Of a stretch of 64,000 nt of DNA, positions 1 to 8,917 are shown in pieces (positions within the stretch are counted from its first letter, which is position 1; every line of letters starts with the position of its first letter). The notes below the pieces were generated by a model that ran no database searches, had not been told where the DNA came from, and saw only the letters and a list, made by a program, of their open reading frames with translations. The stretch covers positions 1 to 64,000 of the forward strand of contig NZ_LN876583.1 of NCBI RefSeq assembly GCF_001282725.1, given 5' to 3'. The DNA comes from Inediibacterium massiliense (lineage in GTDB: Bacteria; Bacillota; Clostridia; Peptostreptococcales; Thermotaleaceae). A program made the translations under genes and the position numbers.

Positions 1-161
1 TCAGTAGTGGGTACCTAAGTATTACCCTAGGTAGGTTTCCCCATTCGGAAATCCACGGATCAAAGCCTGCTTGCGGCTACCCGTGGCTTATCGCAGCTTA
101 CCACGTCCTTCATCGACTCCTGGTGCCAAGGCATTCGCCCTATGCTCTTAATAACTTGACC
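1..161 (-). rRNA. 23S ribosomal RNA, 5' end only
   Basis: The reverse complement starts GGTCAAGTTATTAAGAGC and runs into the conserved 5' region of bacterial 23S rRNA (GGCGAATGCCTTGGCAC, then GATGAAGGACGTGG and the AAACCTACCTAGGG stretch). The gene runs off the left edge of the window, so only about 160 nt of its 5' end are present. It lies downstream of tRNA-Ile and 16S in the usual rRNA operon order. The exact mature 5' end is inferred by comparison with known 23S starts. Confidence 0.95.
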
Positions 162-209
162 AGAAATTGTATTTCATTTCATTTGCATTGTTTAATTTTC
201 AAAGTACAT

Positions 210-286
<77 letters not shown>

Positions 287-334
287 ATGGAGAGTTAACC
301 TCTCAAAACTAGACAGCTCAAGAAATGATTTGCT

Positions 335-1867
<1,533 letters not shown>

Positions 1868-2004
1868 AAATCTTCGAGGTTTGTGCTTCTTGCTCAAAAT
1901 ATCATTTTGGCATTTTGCATGTTTTTGCTTGTCATTTCTTGTGCTGTTTAGTTTTCAAAGGTCAATCTCTTTTTCAAGGCCGCCGTTGTTTTGACGACTT
2001 AATC

Positions 2005-2033
2005 ATCTTAGCATTTTTTGTCGAACATGTCAA
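2005..2033 (-). promoter_or_regulatory. rRNA operon promoter (sigma-A type)
   Basis: Reading leftward, a perfect -35 TTGACA (2028-2033), a 17-bp spacer and -10 TAAGAT (2005-2010) lie about 135 nt upstream of the 16S start, with an AT-rich UP-element-like stretch behind it. The leader between promoter and 16S contains a boxA-like CTTTGAAAACTAAACAG near 1945-1965, typical of rRNA antitermination leaders. Confidence 0.85.
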
Positions 2034-2122
2034 CACTTTTTACAAAGTTTTTTAGAATAAATTTTCTTTTTATAGGTCATACTCTTACATAATGTATATT
2101 ATCAATGAAAGGATTTTTATAA

Positions 2123-2800
2123 ATGGTTATCATTTTAGTTCGTACATTATTACTATATATATTTGTTTTAATTGCCCTTCGCTTAATGGGAAAAGGTCAG
2201 CTTAGTGAAATGCAACCCTTTGAACTTGTCATCATCTTAATGATTGCAGAGCTTGCATCTTTACCAATGGAAGAGACGGGTGTTCCTTTGATCAATGGAT
2301 TTATAGCCATATCTACCCTTTTATTTTTACAAGTCACCATCTCTTATTTAAATTTAAAAAGCGAAAAAATAAGAAGATTGATATGTGGTAAACCAAGCAT
2401 ATTAATCAATCACGGAAAAATTAATGAAAAAGAATTAAAACGTCTTCGTATCACTATAAATGATTTGGTAGAACAATTAAGAATAAAAGATTATGCGAAT
2501 ATGGCCGATGTGGAATTTGCCATATTAGAGACCAATGGAGATTTAAGTGTGATTCCAAAACCTGAAAAAAGGCCGCCTACATTAGGTGATTTAAACATTG
2601 CTGCTCCTTTTGACGGTCTTCCTGTTACTTTAGTTATTGATGGTCAAATATTATATGACAATCTCCAAAAGCTTGATGTTTCAAAGGATTGGTTGATGGA
2701 TCAACTTCACATGTATAATGTTAAGGATCCAGAAGAAGTACTTTTTTCTTATATAGATGCTTCTAAAAATATTTATGTACATAAAAAAAGCAAAGGATGA
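2123..2800 (+). CDS. DUF421 / YetF-family membrane protein
   Basis: A 225-residue protein with about three N-terminal hydrophobic segments (residues 1-75), then a soluble domain. The sequence RTLLLYIFVLIALRLMGK near the start, the ELVIILMIAELASLPM segment and the later region around TINDLVEQLRIK are what I recognise as the YetF/YcaP (DUF421) family. Their biochemical function is not established; in Bacillus they are membrane proteins linked to spore or envelope properties. The start is ATG with AAAGGA 9-10 nt upstream. It is followed immediately by a DUF4363 gene, a pairing I know from other Clostridia. It is one of only three plus-strand genes in the window and is divergent from the rRNA operon. 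Confidence 0.85.
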   Translation: MVIILVRTLLLYIFVLIALRLMGKGQLSEMQPFELVIILMIAELASLPMEETGVPLINGFIAISTLLFLQVTISYLNLKSEKIRRLICGKPSILINHGKINEKELKRLRITINDLVEQLRIKDYANMADVEFAILETNGDLSVIPKPEKRPPTLGDLNIAAPFDGLPVTLVIDGQILYDNLQKLDVSKDWLMDQLHMYNVKDPEEVLFSYIDASKNIYVHKKSKG

Positions 2801-2806
2801 TTGATT

Positions 2807-3187
2807 ATGAAAGTATTCATCGCTTCACTTCTTATTATGTCTTTTATTGTAGGAGGATGGTTCTTTGTCTATGATCGTGTTGAAAATACATCATATTCTT
2901 TCATAAATTCTTTAGATAAAATCATAGAGAGCATTCATAAAAATGATTGGGCCAATGCTTCCCATGAATTTGAAGAAGTTCATAAAAAATGGAGTCGTAC
3001 GAGAAATACATGGTCTATCCTACTGCCTCATCACGAAATTGATAATATTGATTTAGCCAGTGCAAAAGCAAGAGAATATATCAATGCCCAGAATACATCT
3101 TTATCTCTTGGTGAGATCGGAACATTAAAAAAGCTTTTTCATATTGTAAGAGAAAATGAAGGTCTTACTCTTACCAATATATTGTAA
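2807..3187 (+). CDS. DUF4363-family exported protein
   Basis: A 126-residue protein with an N-terminal hydrophobic segment (about residues 1-20, an uncleaved anchor or signal) followed by a helical region rich in charged residues (DNWANASHEFEEVHKKWSRT). The W-x-x-A...F...KKW pattern is typical of the DUF4363 family often found downstream of DUF421 genes; function is unknown. I prefer ATG at 2807 over TTG at 2801, because AAAGGA is then 9 nt upstream instead of 3. Its stop lies 3 nt from the stop of the convergent pyrK, with no terminator between them. Confidence 0.75.
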   Translation: MKVFIASLLIMSFIVGGWFFVYDRVENTSYSFINSLDKIIESIHKNDWANASHEFEEVHKKWSRTRNTWSILLPHHEIDNIDLASAKAREYINAQNTSLSLGEIGTLKKLFHIVRENEGLTLTNIL

Positions 3188-3190
3188 TCA

Positions 3191-3946
3191 TCAATCAAAT
3201 ACAATCAAGTCTCCATCAAATACAGGACCATCTTTGCATGTAGTTGCATATGGATTCTTTTCTTTTTTTAGTTTGCATACACATACTAGACAGGTTCCCA
3301 CTCCACAAGCCATTTTTTCTTCTACAGAAAGCTGTGAAGAAATATTTTTTTCTTTGCAGATTCTTTGGACTACCTTTAGCATGACTTCTGGTCCACAAGC
3401 ATAAACTCTGTGAACTTTTTCATCTGCTATGTTTTCTAAAAGATCTACTACATAGCCTCTATATCCATTACTTCCATCTTCTGTAGCAACCTCTACATGT
3501 CCATATTTTTTGAATTCCTCTACAAGATATGGATCACTCCTATAGCCTAATAAAATCTTTGTATTTTTATGATTCATCTCTTTTGCTACTTGAAGTAGAG
3601 GAGCTACCCCTATTCCTCCACCTATAATAATAGAATTTTCATTTTGATCTATTGAAAACCCATTTCCTAAAGGACCTAAAACATCTAATAAATCTCCTTC
3701 TTTTTTTCTGCAAATTTCCTCTGTTCCCTTTCCTGCTTGTCTTATCACTAAACGCAAAGAATCATCTTCTACAGAACTAATACTAATAGGGCGTCTTAAT
3801 AATGATCCTTGACTATCACATTTGATATGAAGAAACTGTCCAGCTTTACTATCTACAAGAGTACCCTTTTTCTCAATAAAAATTTCATAAATATCTTTGG
3901 CAATCTCTTTATTTTTTAATATTTTACAAATTACAGCTTTCTTCAT
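3191..3946 (-). CDS. pyrK: dihydroorotate dehydrogenase electron transfer subunit (PyrK)
   Basis: A 251-residue FAD and 2Fe-2S protein of the ferredoxin reductase superfamily. It passes electrons from the class 1B dihydroorotate dehydrogenase PyrD to NAD+ in pyrimidine synthesis. Visible features are the flavin-binding RRPISIS motif (about 51-57), the Gly-rich GGGIGVAPL nucleotide-binding motif (about 109-117) and the C-terminal cysteine cluster CGVGTCLVCVC plus TTCKDGPVF that binds the 2Fe-2S cluster. The start ATG has GGAGGG 6 nt upstream. It follows pyrF by 10 nt in the same operon. Its usual partner pyrD is not downstream, where a convergent gene abuts the stop, so PyrD must be encoded elsewhere. 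Confidence 0.93.
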   Translation of the reverse strand: MKKAVICKILKNKEIAKDIYEIFIEKKGTLVDSKAGQFLHIKCDSQGSLLRRPISISSVEDDSLRLVIRQAGKGTEEICRKKEGDLLDVLGPLGNGFSIDQNENSIIIGGGIGVAPLLQVAKEMNHKNTKILLGYRSDPYLVEEFKKYGHVEVATEDGSNGYRGYVVDLLENIADEKVHRVYACGPEVMLKVVQRICKEKNISSQLSVEEKMACGVGTCLVCVCKLKKEKNPYATTCKDGPVFDGDLIVFD

Positions 3947-3956
3947 TCTATCCCTC

Positions 3957-4895
3957 CTACCAAAATTTTTTGTTGTTTTCTTCTAAAGTATGATTAATGT
4001 CATTCATCATTTTAATAGTTTCACATCTTGCTGCTTCCCCATAATTTTCTTCCCTATATCCATCCTTTTTATAAGCAAATATAATTCCTCTTGAAGAATT
4101 GATGATAGCTCCTAATCCATCTTCATTAAAACAATCTATAATATCCTTTGCAGTACCTCCTTGTGCTCCGTATCCTGGTACTAGTAAATAAGAAGTTTTC
4201 ATAATTTTTCGAAGCTTTTTAGCTTGTTCAGGAAAAGTTGCTGCCACCACTGCTCCTACCTGTCCATAGCCATAACTTCCTAAAGTTTCTTGACTAAAAT
4301 CCTCTACCATATTTGCAACTACTTCATAAATTTTCCTGCCCTCTACTTCCAGATCTTGTAATTGTCCAGATCCTTTATTAGAAGTCTTGACAAGTACAAA
4401 CATCCCTTTTCCTTTTTCTTTGATATCTCCCATAAACTCATCCATACTATCTCCACCTAAATAAGGACTGACAGTTATGGCATCTACTTGAAAGGTTTTA
4501 AATTTTTCTCCTTCTATATCTATATCTCCTATATGGGCATTTGAATAAGCTTTAGAAGTTGTTCCTATATCTCCTCTTTTAATATCTCCTATAACAAGCA
4601 ATCCCTTTTCTTTTGCATAATCACATGTTTTTATATAAGTATCTAGCCCTTCTATCCCATATTGTTCATAAAATGCAATTTGAGGCTTCACTGCAGGAAC
4701 CAAATCATATACATGATCAATGATTGTTTTATTAAACTCTAATATGGCTAGAGATACCGCTTTTAGATTTTTTCCATACTCTTGAAAATATTTTTCTTTT
4801 ATCATACTTGGAATAGATTCAATTCTTGGATCTAACCCTACCACTACATTACTTCTTTTTTGTTTAATTTTTTCAATCAATTCATCTATAAACAT
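3957..4895 (-). CDS. pyrF: orotidine 5'-phosphate decarboxylase (PyrF)
   Basis: A 312-residue protein that converts OMP to UMP, the last step of de novo UMP synthesis. It is the long (type 2) form found in Clostridia: VVVGLDPRIESIP near the N terminus, the catalytic KxxxK-type DIKRGDIG motif about a third of the way in, and a C-terminal PGYGAQGG phosphate-binding loop. The open frame extends 26 codons further upstream. I place the start at ATG 4895, because AAAGGAGG stands 7 nt before it and the extension overlaps the attenuator hairpin. First gene of a pyrF-pyrK operon regulated by PyrR-dependent attenuation. Confidence 0.95.
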   Translation of the reverse strand: MFIDELIEKIKQKRSNVVVGLDPRIESIPSMIKEKYFQEYGKNLKAVSLAILEFNKTIIDHVYDLVPAVKPQIAFYEQYGIEGLDTYIKTCDYAKEKGLLVIGDIKRGDIGTTSKAYSNAHIGDIDIEGEKFKTFQVDAITVSPYLGGDSMDEFMGDIKEKGKGMFVLVKTSNKGSGQLQDLEVEGRKIYEVVANMVEDFSQETLGSYGYGQVGAVVAATFPEQAKKLRKIMKTSYLLVPGYGAQGGTAKDIIDCFNEDGLGAIINSSRGIIFAYKKDGYREENYGEAARCETIKMMNDINHTLEENNKKFW

Positions 4896-4949
4896 ATTAA
4901 CTCCTCCTTTTATAGTAATTTGCCTAAAATTATCATAAAAAATTCGCAC

Positions 4950-5049
4950 AAAAAAACCTTTTGCTAGAGGCAAAAGGTTAGAATGATCCTATTTTAAACA
5001 AAGATCTCGTTATTTTCTCCTTTTTGGCCTCTCTGGACCAAGTTAAAGG
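4950..5049 (-). promoter_or_regulatory. PyrR-dependent attenuator in the pyrF leader
   Basis: Read leftward, the leader contains TTGGTCCAGAGAGGCCAA (about 5026-5043). This is the stem and conserved loop of the PyrR-binding anti-antiterminator (B. subtilis sites share TCCAGAGAGGCT). About 50 nt later comes a terminator, AACCTTTTGCCTCTAGCAAAAGG (about 4957-4979) followed by seven T. When PyrR is loaded with UMP or UTP it should stabilise the first hairpin and let the terminator form, shutting off pyrFK. The arrangement is seen in sequence; the mechanism is inferred from the family. Confidence 0.88.
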
Positions 5050-5066
5050 CTATATAGATTTTTATT

Positions 5067-5096
5067 ATCATATCACATAAAAAAGTCAGTTGTCAA
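5067..5096 (-). promoter_or_regulatory. promoter of the pyrFK operon
   Basis: Reading leftward: -35 TTGACA (5091-5096), 18-bp spacer, -10 TATGAT (5067-5072), placed so transcription starts just ahead of the PyrR leader. It lies immediately after the stop codon of the preceding gene, which indicates that pyrFK is transcribed independently. Confidence 0.8.
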
Positions 5097-5102
5097 TTCT
5101 AT

Positions 5103-6260
5103 TTATTTTTCCAAAAAATCAAATATATTATCATATTCACTGTGTACAAATTCATAAATCAAAGAATGGTCTACCTCTATTCTTTCTCTAAAATCAAGGT
5201 AAGTTGCCCATTTTTTCTTTCCAAATTCCCTTTGTATTTCTTTTAAATTCTTTTCATTATAACAAGCAACTACAAATTGATGGGCCAATGTAATATAATA
5301 CACTCCATATACATCTCCATTTAAATAATAGGTCTCTTGTTTCACGTGATCATTGGTAGGATAAAACTCTGTATATAAGTATCCTGAAGGATAACTATGT
5401 TTCATAGCGTGCATCTTCTCTTCATCTAATATACTAATCATCTCTATCAAATCTTCTACATCATATACAAGTAAATATTCTCTTCTAGTCAAAGTAAAGG
5501 CAGCCTCTGTCATTGTAATACGCATATTAGATTGAATAACAGCATCTATAATTTTACAGCTTTCTTCATCTACTTTAATCTCTGAAATGACCATTTCATA
5601 ATGATCCTCTACATCGATTAACGACTCTGTCATGTAGGATACTTCCTTGTTATGTTCTATTTTTTCAATCGTATTTTTAATAAGTGCTGAAGGTCTATCT
5701 ACTGGCATATAACCTAGATCCTTTGTAGATAAATAATCCATTCCTATCTGATCCATTCCTACCCCTCTCATAACAAAATAATGAATCAGTTGTGTCACAC
5801 TCTCTATAGGTTCACAAATTTTATCCCACAGATTCTTTGTTTCTTCTTCTGATAAAACAATCTTTTTATCAACAAGAAATAAATACTCTTCTTCTGGCTC
5901 GGGCAGAGGTTCTTGCCAATTCTTATTTTTATCTATAAATTCTTGTACTAAATAGAGCGCTTGTTTTTTCGTTAAAGAAATTAATCTACCTCCTAATCCC
6001 CCCATCATACTTGCCATAATTTTTTGTACTTGATAAGTTTGTTCTCCCATCACACTTTTGTAATCATCTAGTCCAAATTCTTCAGAATCTAAATGAAAAA
6101 ATTGATAAAATATTTCTTCCTCTTCATTTTTCCACTTGATCCTAAGACCCATAACCCCCATAAGTCTTGTATTGGTCACATGTGCACTTACAAACTTATA
6201 TTTATGTTTTTCTAATTTTTTCTGTGTTCCTTTGATTACTTTCAGTCTACTTTTGTTCAT
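5103..6260 (-). CDS. hypothetical protein, 385 aa
   Basis: I do not recognise this protein. It is soluble-looking, with no signal peptide or membrane helix. It starts MNKSRLKVIKGTQKKLEKHK, has an acidic middle (EPLPEPEEEYLFLV region about 135-150), and tyrosine- and histidine-rich stretches near the C terminus (SYPSGYLYTEFYP, VHSEYDNIF). The long, evenly coding frame, normal codon use and a good ribosome binding site (AAGGAG 6 nt before ATG) show it is a real gene. It stands alone between galU (terminator before it) and the pyr promoter, so it is probably monocistronic. Confidence 0.7.
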   Translation of the reverse strand: MNKSRLKVIKGTQKKLEKHKYKFVSAHVTNTRLMGVMGLRIKWKNEEEEIFYQFFHLDSEEFGLDDYKSVMGEQTYQVQKIMASMMGGLGGRLISLTKKQALYLVQEFIDKNKNWQEPLPEPEEEYLFLVDKKIVLSEEETKNLWDKICEPIESVTQLIHYFVMRGVGMDQIGMDYLSTKDLGYMPVDRPSALIKNTIEKIEHNKEVSYMTESLIDVEDHYEMVISEIKVDEESCKIIDAVIQSNMRITMTEAAFTLTRREYLLVYDVEDLIEMISILDEEKMHAMKHSYPSGYLYTEFYPTNDHVKQETYYLNGDVYGVYYITLAHQFVVACYNEKNLKEIQREFGKKKWATYLDFRERIEVDHSLIYEFVHSEYDNIFDFLEK

Positions 6261-6380
6261 TCCATTCTCCTTTTATTTCTATCAAACCTTCCGGTCAATT
6301 TTGTAAATCAATATTCATTTTATTTAGATTATCTTTCATAGTAATTATAGTATTTTTATAAAAATAAAACAATGGATATA

Positions 6381-6412
6381 AGAAAAAAGCCTCAATCCAT
6401 AAGATTAAGACT
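6381..6412 (-). terminator. terminator after galU
   Basis: Reading leftward, AGTCTTAATC, a short loop and GATTGAGGCT form a stem followed by six T. It lies 16 nt beyond the galU stop. Confidence 0.7.
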
Positions 6413-6427
6413 GTCTTTATACATTAT

Positions 6428-7342
6428 CTATTCTTCACAACTTGCTGCAACTTCTAAACATACTTCCTTCAATATTCCATTGGTCATTAGTTCTCTTAAG
6501 TATGCTTTAAAATCATCTTTAATATCTTCTCTTTTTAGAGCAAACTCAATGGTAGCTTGCAAAAATCCAAGTTTATTTCCTACATCATATCTTTTTCCAC
6601 TAAAGGTATATGCATACATGGCTTGACTTTCTGATAAAGTTTTTAATCCATCTGTCAGCTGAATCTCTCCACCTGCTCCTGGAGTAGTATTCTCCAAAAT
6701 TTCAAAAATCTCAGGAGTGATAATATATCTTCCTAATATGGCAATATTTGAAGGTGCATCCTCTACCTTTGGCTTTTCTACCAAATTCTTCACCTTATAT
6801 ACTCCATCTTCTATATACTTTCCATCTACAATTCCATATTTGTCCACATCTTCATTCGCTACCGTTTGTACTCCTAAAATAGTAGTTTTATACTCATTAT
6901 ATACATCTATCATCTGCTTTAGACAAGGAGTATCTGCATCTACAATATCATCTCCTAATAAAACTGCAAAGGGCTCATTTCCTATAAAGCTTTTGGCACA
7001 ATGAATAGCATGACCTAGTCCTTTTGGCTCCTTTTGACGGATGTAGTGGATATTCACCATATCAGAAATATTTTGCACCTCTTCTAAAAGATCTGTTTTT
7101 CCTTTTTTCTCAAGCTCTAATTCAAGCTCTATAGATTTATCAAAATGATCCTCTATACTTTTTTTATTTCTCCCTGTAATAATTAGAATTTCTTCTATTC
7201 CAGATGCTACAGCCTCTTCTATAATATATTGTAGAGTTGGTTTATCCACTATTGGTAGCATCTCCTTTGGCTGTGCCTTTGTAGCTGGTAAAAACCTTGT
7301 TCCTAGTCCTGCTGCTGGAATGATAGCTTTACGTACCTTCAT
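6428..7342 (-). CDS. galU: UTP-glucose-1-phosphate uridylyltransferase
   Basis: A 304-residue nucleotidyltransferase that makes UDP-glucose from UTP and glucose 1-phosphate. The N-terminal AAGLGTRFLPATKAQPKEML motif is the nucleotide-binding signature of the GalU/GtaB family. VDKPTLQYIIEEA, LLGDDI (metal-binding Asp) and VEKP motifs follow in order, and the length is standard. The start ATG follows AGGGGGG by 7 nt. With galE and the epimerases and dehydratases to the right it supplies sugar nucleotides for the polysaccharide locus. It is monocistronic, with a terminator on either side. Confidence 0.95.
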   Translation of the reverse strand: MKVRKAIIPAAGLGTRFLPATKAQPKEMLPIVDKPTLQYIIEEAVASGIEEILIITGRNKKSIEDHFDKSIELELELEKKGKTDLLEEVQNISDMVNIHYIRQKEPKGLGHAIHCAKSFIGNEPFAVLLGDDIVDADTPCLKQMIDVYNEYKTTILGVQTVANEDVDKYGIVDGKYIEDGVYKVKNLVEKPKVEDAPSNIAILGRYIITPEIFEILENTTPGAGGEIQLTDGLKTLSESQAMYAYTFSGKRYDVGNKLGFLQATIEFALKREDIKDDFKAYLRELMTNGILKEVCLEVAASCEE

Positions 7343-7429
7343 AAAATTGCCCCCCTAAAATATTTCAACTCCAAAATGGATCTTTATATTTTATTTCATA
7401 TATCATCTTATTTTATCATATAATACGAA

Positions 7430-7468
7430 AAAACAAAAAAGAGAAACCACCTCAAATGGTAATTTCTC
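7430..7468 (-). terminator. terminator after the yvrJ-like gene
   Basis: Reading leftward, GAGAAATTACCA, loop TTTGAGG, TGGTTTCTC and a T-rich run (TTTTTTGTTTTTT). It lies about 15 nt past the stop of the small YvrJ-like gene. Confidence 0.8.
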
Positions 7469-7482
7469 TTCACTTTATAAAA

Positions 7483-7626
7483 TTACTTGTGACTTGCAAT
7501 CACATGAGAAAGTTCTTGAATGCTACTACTTAGCTTATCTAGCTTTCCTTCAATTCGTACCAAAAGATATATAGATACAGCAATAGGAAAACCTAAATTT
7601 GCTATATAAGTATATAGATCCTCCAT
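7483..7626 (-). CDS. YvrJ-family small membrane protein, 47 aa
   Basis: A 47-residue reading frame, MEDLYTYIANLGFPIAVSIY then LLVRIEGKLDKLSSSIQELS and HVIASHK. One hydrophobic helix (about residues 5-24, NLGFPIAVSIYLLVR) precedes a charged amphipathic tail. The NxGFPIAVxxYLLVR-E pattern is the YvrJ family, small proteins found with DUF1659, DUF2922 and a sigma factor in Firmicutes. The function is unknown. The ribosome binding site AAGGAGG is 5 nt before ATG. It lies after the DUF2922 terminator-like hairpin, so its expression may depend on read-through. Confidence 0.8.
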   Translation of the reverse strand: MEDLYTYIANLGFPIAVSIYLLVRIEGKLDKLSSSIQELSHVIASHK

Positions 7627-7641
7627 ATTACCTCCTTATGA

Positions 7642-7672
7642 AAAAGGCTTGAGAAATCTCCCCAAGCCTTTT
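7642..7672 (-). terminator. hairpin between DUF2922 and yvrJ-like genes
   Basis: Reading leftward, AAAAGGCTTG, loop GGGAGATTTCT, CAAGCCTTTTT. It starts 1-2 nt past the DUF2922 stop and is followed by the YvrJ-like ribosome binding site. It looks like an intrinsic terminator but may only attenuate, since a cluster gene follows 16 nt later. Confidence 0.7.
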
Positions 7673-7673
7673 A

Positions 7674-7886
7674 TTATACAATCATCTCTTCTACTTCTGT
7701 AGTTACAATCTTTGCTTGATGTACTCCCACAAGCTCTCCACTGCTTACAGAAAATATATTTTTGCTCATAATACTTTCCATAGCCTTTTGTATCTCTTCT
7801 TTTGTCAAATTCTCTTTTGCATGATCTACAGAAATTTTTGCTGTTTTTCCTTCTGTTGTTTTAAAAATCATATCTAGTCTTCTCAT
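7674..7886 (-). CDS. DUF2922-family protein, 70 aa
   Basis: A 70-residue soluble protein starting MRRLDMIFKTTEGKTAKISV, with the later GVHQAKIVTTEVEEMI. The opening 'L-x-M-x-F-x-T-x-x-G-K' and closing 'A-x-I-V-x-T' pattern is that of DUF2922. Function is unknown. These proteins are nearly always encoded beside a DUF1659 protein and a YvrJ protein, as here. The start ATG follows AAGGAGG by 7 nt, and it lies 16 nt after the DUF1659 gene in the same operon. Confidence 0.85.
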   Translation of the reverse strand: MRRLDMIFKTTEGKTAKISVDHAKENLTKEEIQKAMESIMSKNIFSVSSGELVGVHQAKIVTTEVEEMIV

Positions 7887-7902
7887 CTAAATCCTCCTTT
7901 CT

Positions 7903-8130
7903 TTAAGCTCCTTGGCTTATTTCTTTTTCATCCACTCTACCTACTTCTAATGCTTCATTTTCTTGAAGATCAATCAGTGTAAGAGCCACATTATATAGAT
8001 CTTCATCTGTTGCAGTAGGTTTTACATTTGGATAGGTTTTACTTCTTTTTTTCTCCTTTCCATTCTCATCTACTCCGTTGCTAAAAATAACTTTTAGCTT
8101 GGAAGGTGCTAGGTTTACGTTCACTGCCAT
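7903..8130 (-). CDS. DUF1659-family protein, 75 aa
   Basis: A 75-residue protein starting MAVNVNLAPSKLKVIFSNGV. The pattern of a short beta-rich N terminus, 'G-x-D-x-x-G-K-x-x-x-R-x-K-T-Y' and 'A-x-x-x-D-L-Y-x-V-A-x-x-L' is typical of DUF1659. Function is unknown. The frame is open three codons further, but GTG at the upstream position lies inside the ribosome binding site (AAAGGAGGTGATAAG); ATG at 8130 has correct spacing. It is co-oriented with the sigma-factor gene upstream, with a 61-nt gap. Confidence 0.85.
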   Translation of the reverse strand: MAVNVNLAPSKLKVIFSNGVDENGKEKKRSKTYPNVKPTATDEDLYNVALTLIDLQENEALEVGRVDEKEISQGA

Positions 8131-8191
8131 TCTTATCACCTCCTTTCACTTATATAGATGATTATTTTTCATAAAAGTTAGTACTCTTATT

Positions 8192-8746
8192 TTAAAATTT
8201 TTCTTTTAATTTTTTTATAGCTCTATTCTTTATCTTTACAATGCTTTGATAATGAACACCTTCAAGCTTTGCAATTTTTTTCATATTCATACCTTTTCCA
8301 TAATAATAGATCATCACTTTTTTCTGTTTTGGACTTAGAGCTTTTAATGCATCCTTTAGCCTCATACATTGTTCTGTCTCTAAAAGCTCCTTCTCAATAT
8401 TCATATCCTCATCCTTTAATAAATCAAGGAGTTCATCCTCCCCTTCTCCTATAGGTGTATTAAGTGAAATATCATACACTCTTTTTCGTCTTTTTTCCAT
8501 ATAAAAATACTTAAGCTGAATCTTTACATACCCTAAAAAATGAACCTTTCTCTCTTCATCAAAATCATCCATACACTCCAATATCTTTATATATCCATCC
8601 TGCAAAAGATCCGAAAAATTTTTAGCATCATAAAAATACCTCTTCATAGAAGCAATCACCAAAGGCCTTAATCTTTTTAATATCTCTTCTTTCATAGATT
8701 CATCCTCTTTTTTACAAATTCTAACTAAATCATCTATATTATTCAC
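8192..8746 (-). CDS. RNA polymerase sigma-70 family factor (small, regions 2 and 4)
   Basis: A 184-residue protein with a sigma region 2 core (FSDLLQDGYIKILECMDDFD, around residues 45-65; then FLGYVKIQLKYFYMEKRRKR) and a C-terminal region 4 helix-turn-helix (LSPKQKKVMIYYYGKGMNMK, then KIAKLEGVHYQSIVKIKNRA). Region 3 is missing, as in ECF-like and YlxM/RsoA-type factors. It heads the DUF1659-DUF2922-YvrJ cluster and may direct its transcription (inference from the family association). The frame runs 14 codons upstream to an ATG without a ribosome binding site. GTG at 8746 sits 6 nt after AGGAGGA and is the better start. Confidence 0.85.
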   Translation of the reverse strand: MNNIDDLVRICKKEDESMKEEILKRLRPLVIASMKRYFYDAKNFSDLLQDGYIKILECMDDFDEERKVHFLGYVKIQLKYFYMEKRRKRVYDISLNTPIGEGEDELLDLLKDEDMNIEKELLETEQCMRLKDALKALSPKQKKVMIYYYGKGMNMKKIAKLEGVHYQSIVKIKNRAIKKLKEKF

Positions 8747-8751
8747 AATTA

Positions 8752-8777
8752 TCCTCCTAAGTGGAGGACCGGTCCTC
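8752..8777 (-). promoter_or_regulatory. leader palindrome and SD-masking hairpin of the sigma-factor gene
   Basis: Reading leftward, the perfect 14-bp palindrome GAGGACCGGTCCTC (8764-8777) is followed by ACTT and AGGAGGA, the ribosome binding site for GTG 8746. The right half of the palindrome supplies TCCTCC (8763-8768), which can pair with GGAGGA (8752-8757) across a 5-nt loop. The Shine-Dalgarno can therefore be masked in one fold and free in another. It could equally be a DNA operator. Seen directly; function is inferred. Confidence 0.55.
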
Positions 8778-8824
8778 TTTTGTACCATGGTCTATAGAAA
8801 TATTAAGACTTATTTGCAAAAAAG

Positions 8825-8853
8825 AAAAAAGCCAACCTCGTAAAAGTTGACTT
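8825..8853 (-). terminator. second terminator-like hairpin after the broken coiled-coil gene
   Basis: Reading leftward, AAGTCAAC, loop TTTTACGAG, GTTGGCTT then TTTTTTC. It is placed after another terminator (8869-8903), ending transcription from the VanZ-like cluster. Confidence 0.6.
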
Positions 8854-8868
8854 TCCAAATAAAAAAAA

Positions 8869-8903
8869 GAACTCATCCCAAAGGATAAATTCTCTCTTTT
8901 CTA
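8869..8903 (-). terminator. terminator, duplicate of the one at 10050
   Basis: The 28-nt core (AACTCATCCCAAAGGATAAA and flanks on the plus strand) is identical to the element at about 10050-10083. It is an imperfect stem AGAGAATTTATCC / GGATGAGTTCT with a TTTG loop and T-rich tail reading leftward. It lies about 15 nt past the end of the broken coiled-coil gene. Confidence 0.6.
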
Positions 8904-8917
8904 TTGCCATCTTTCAA

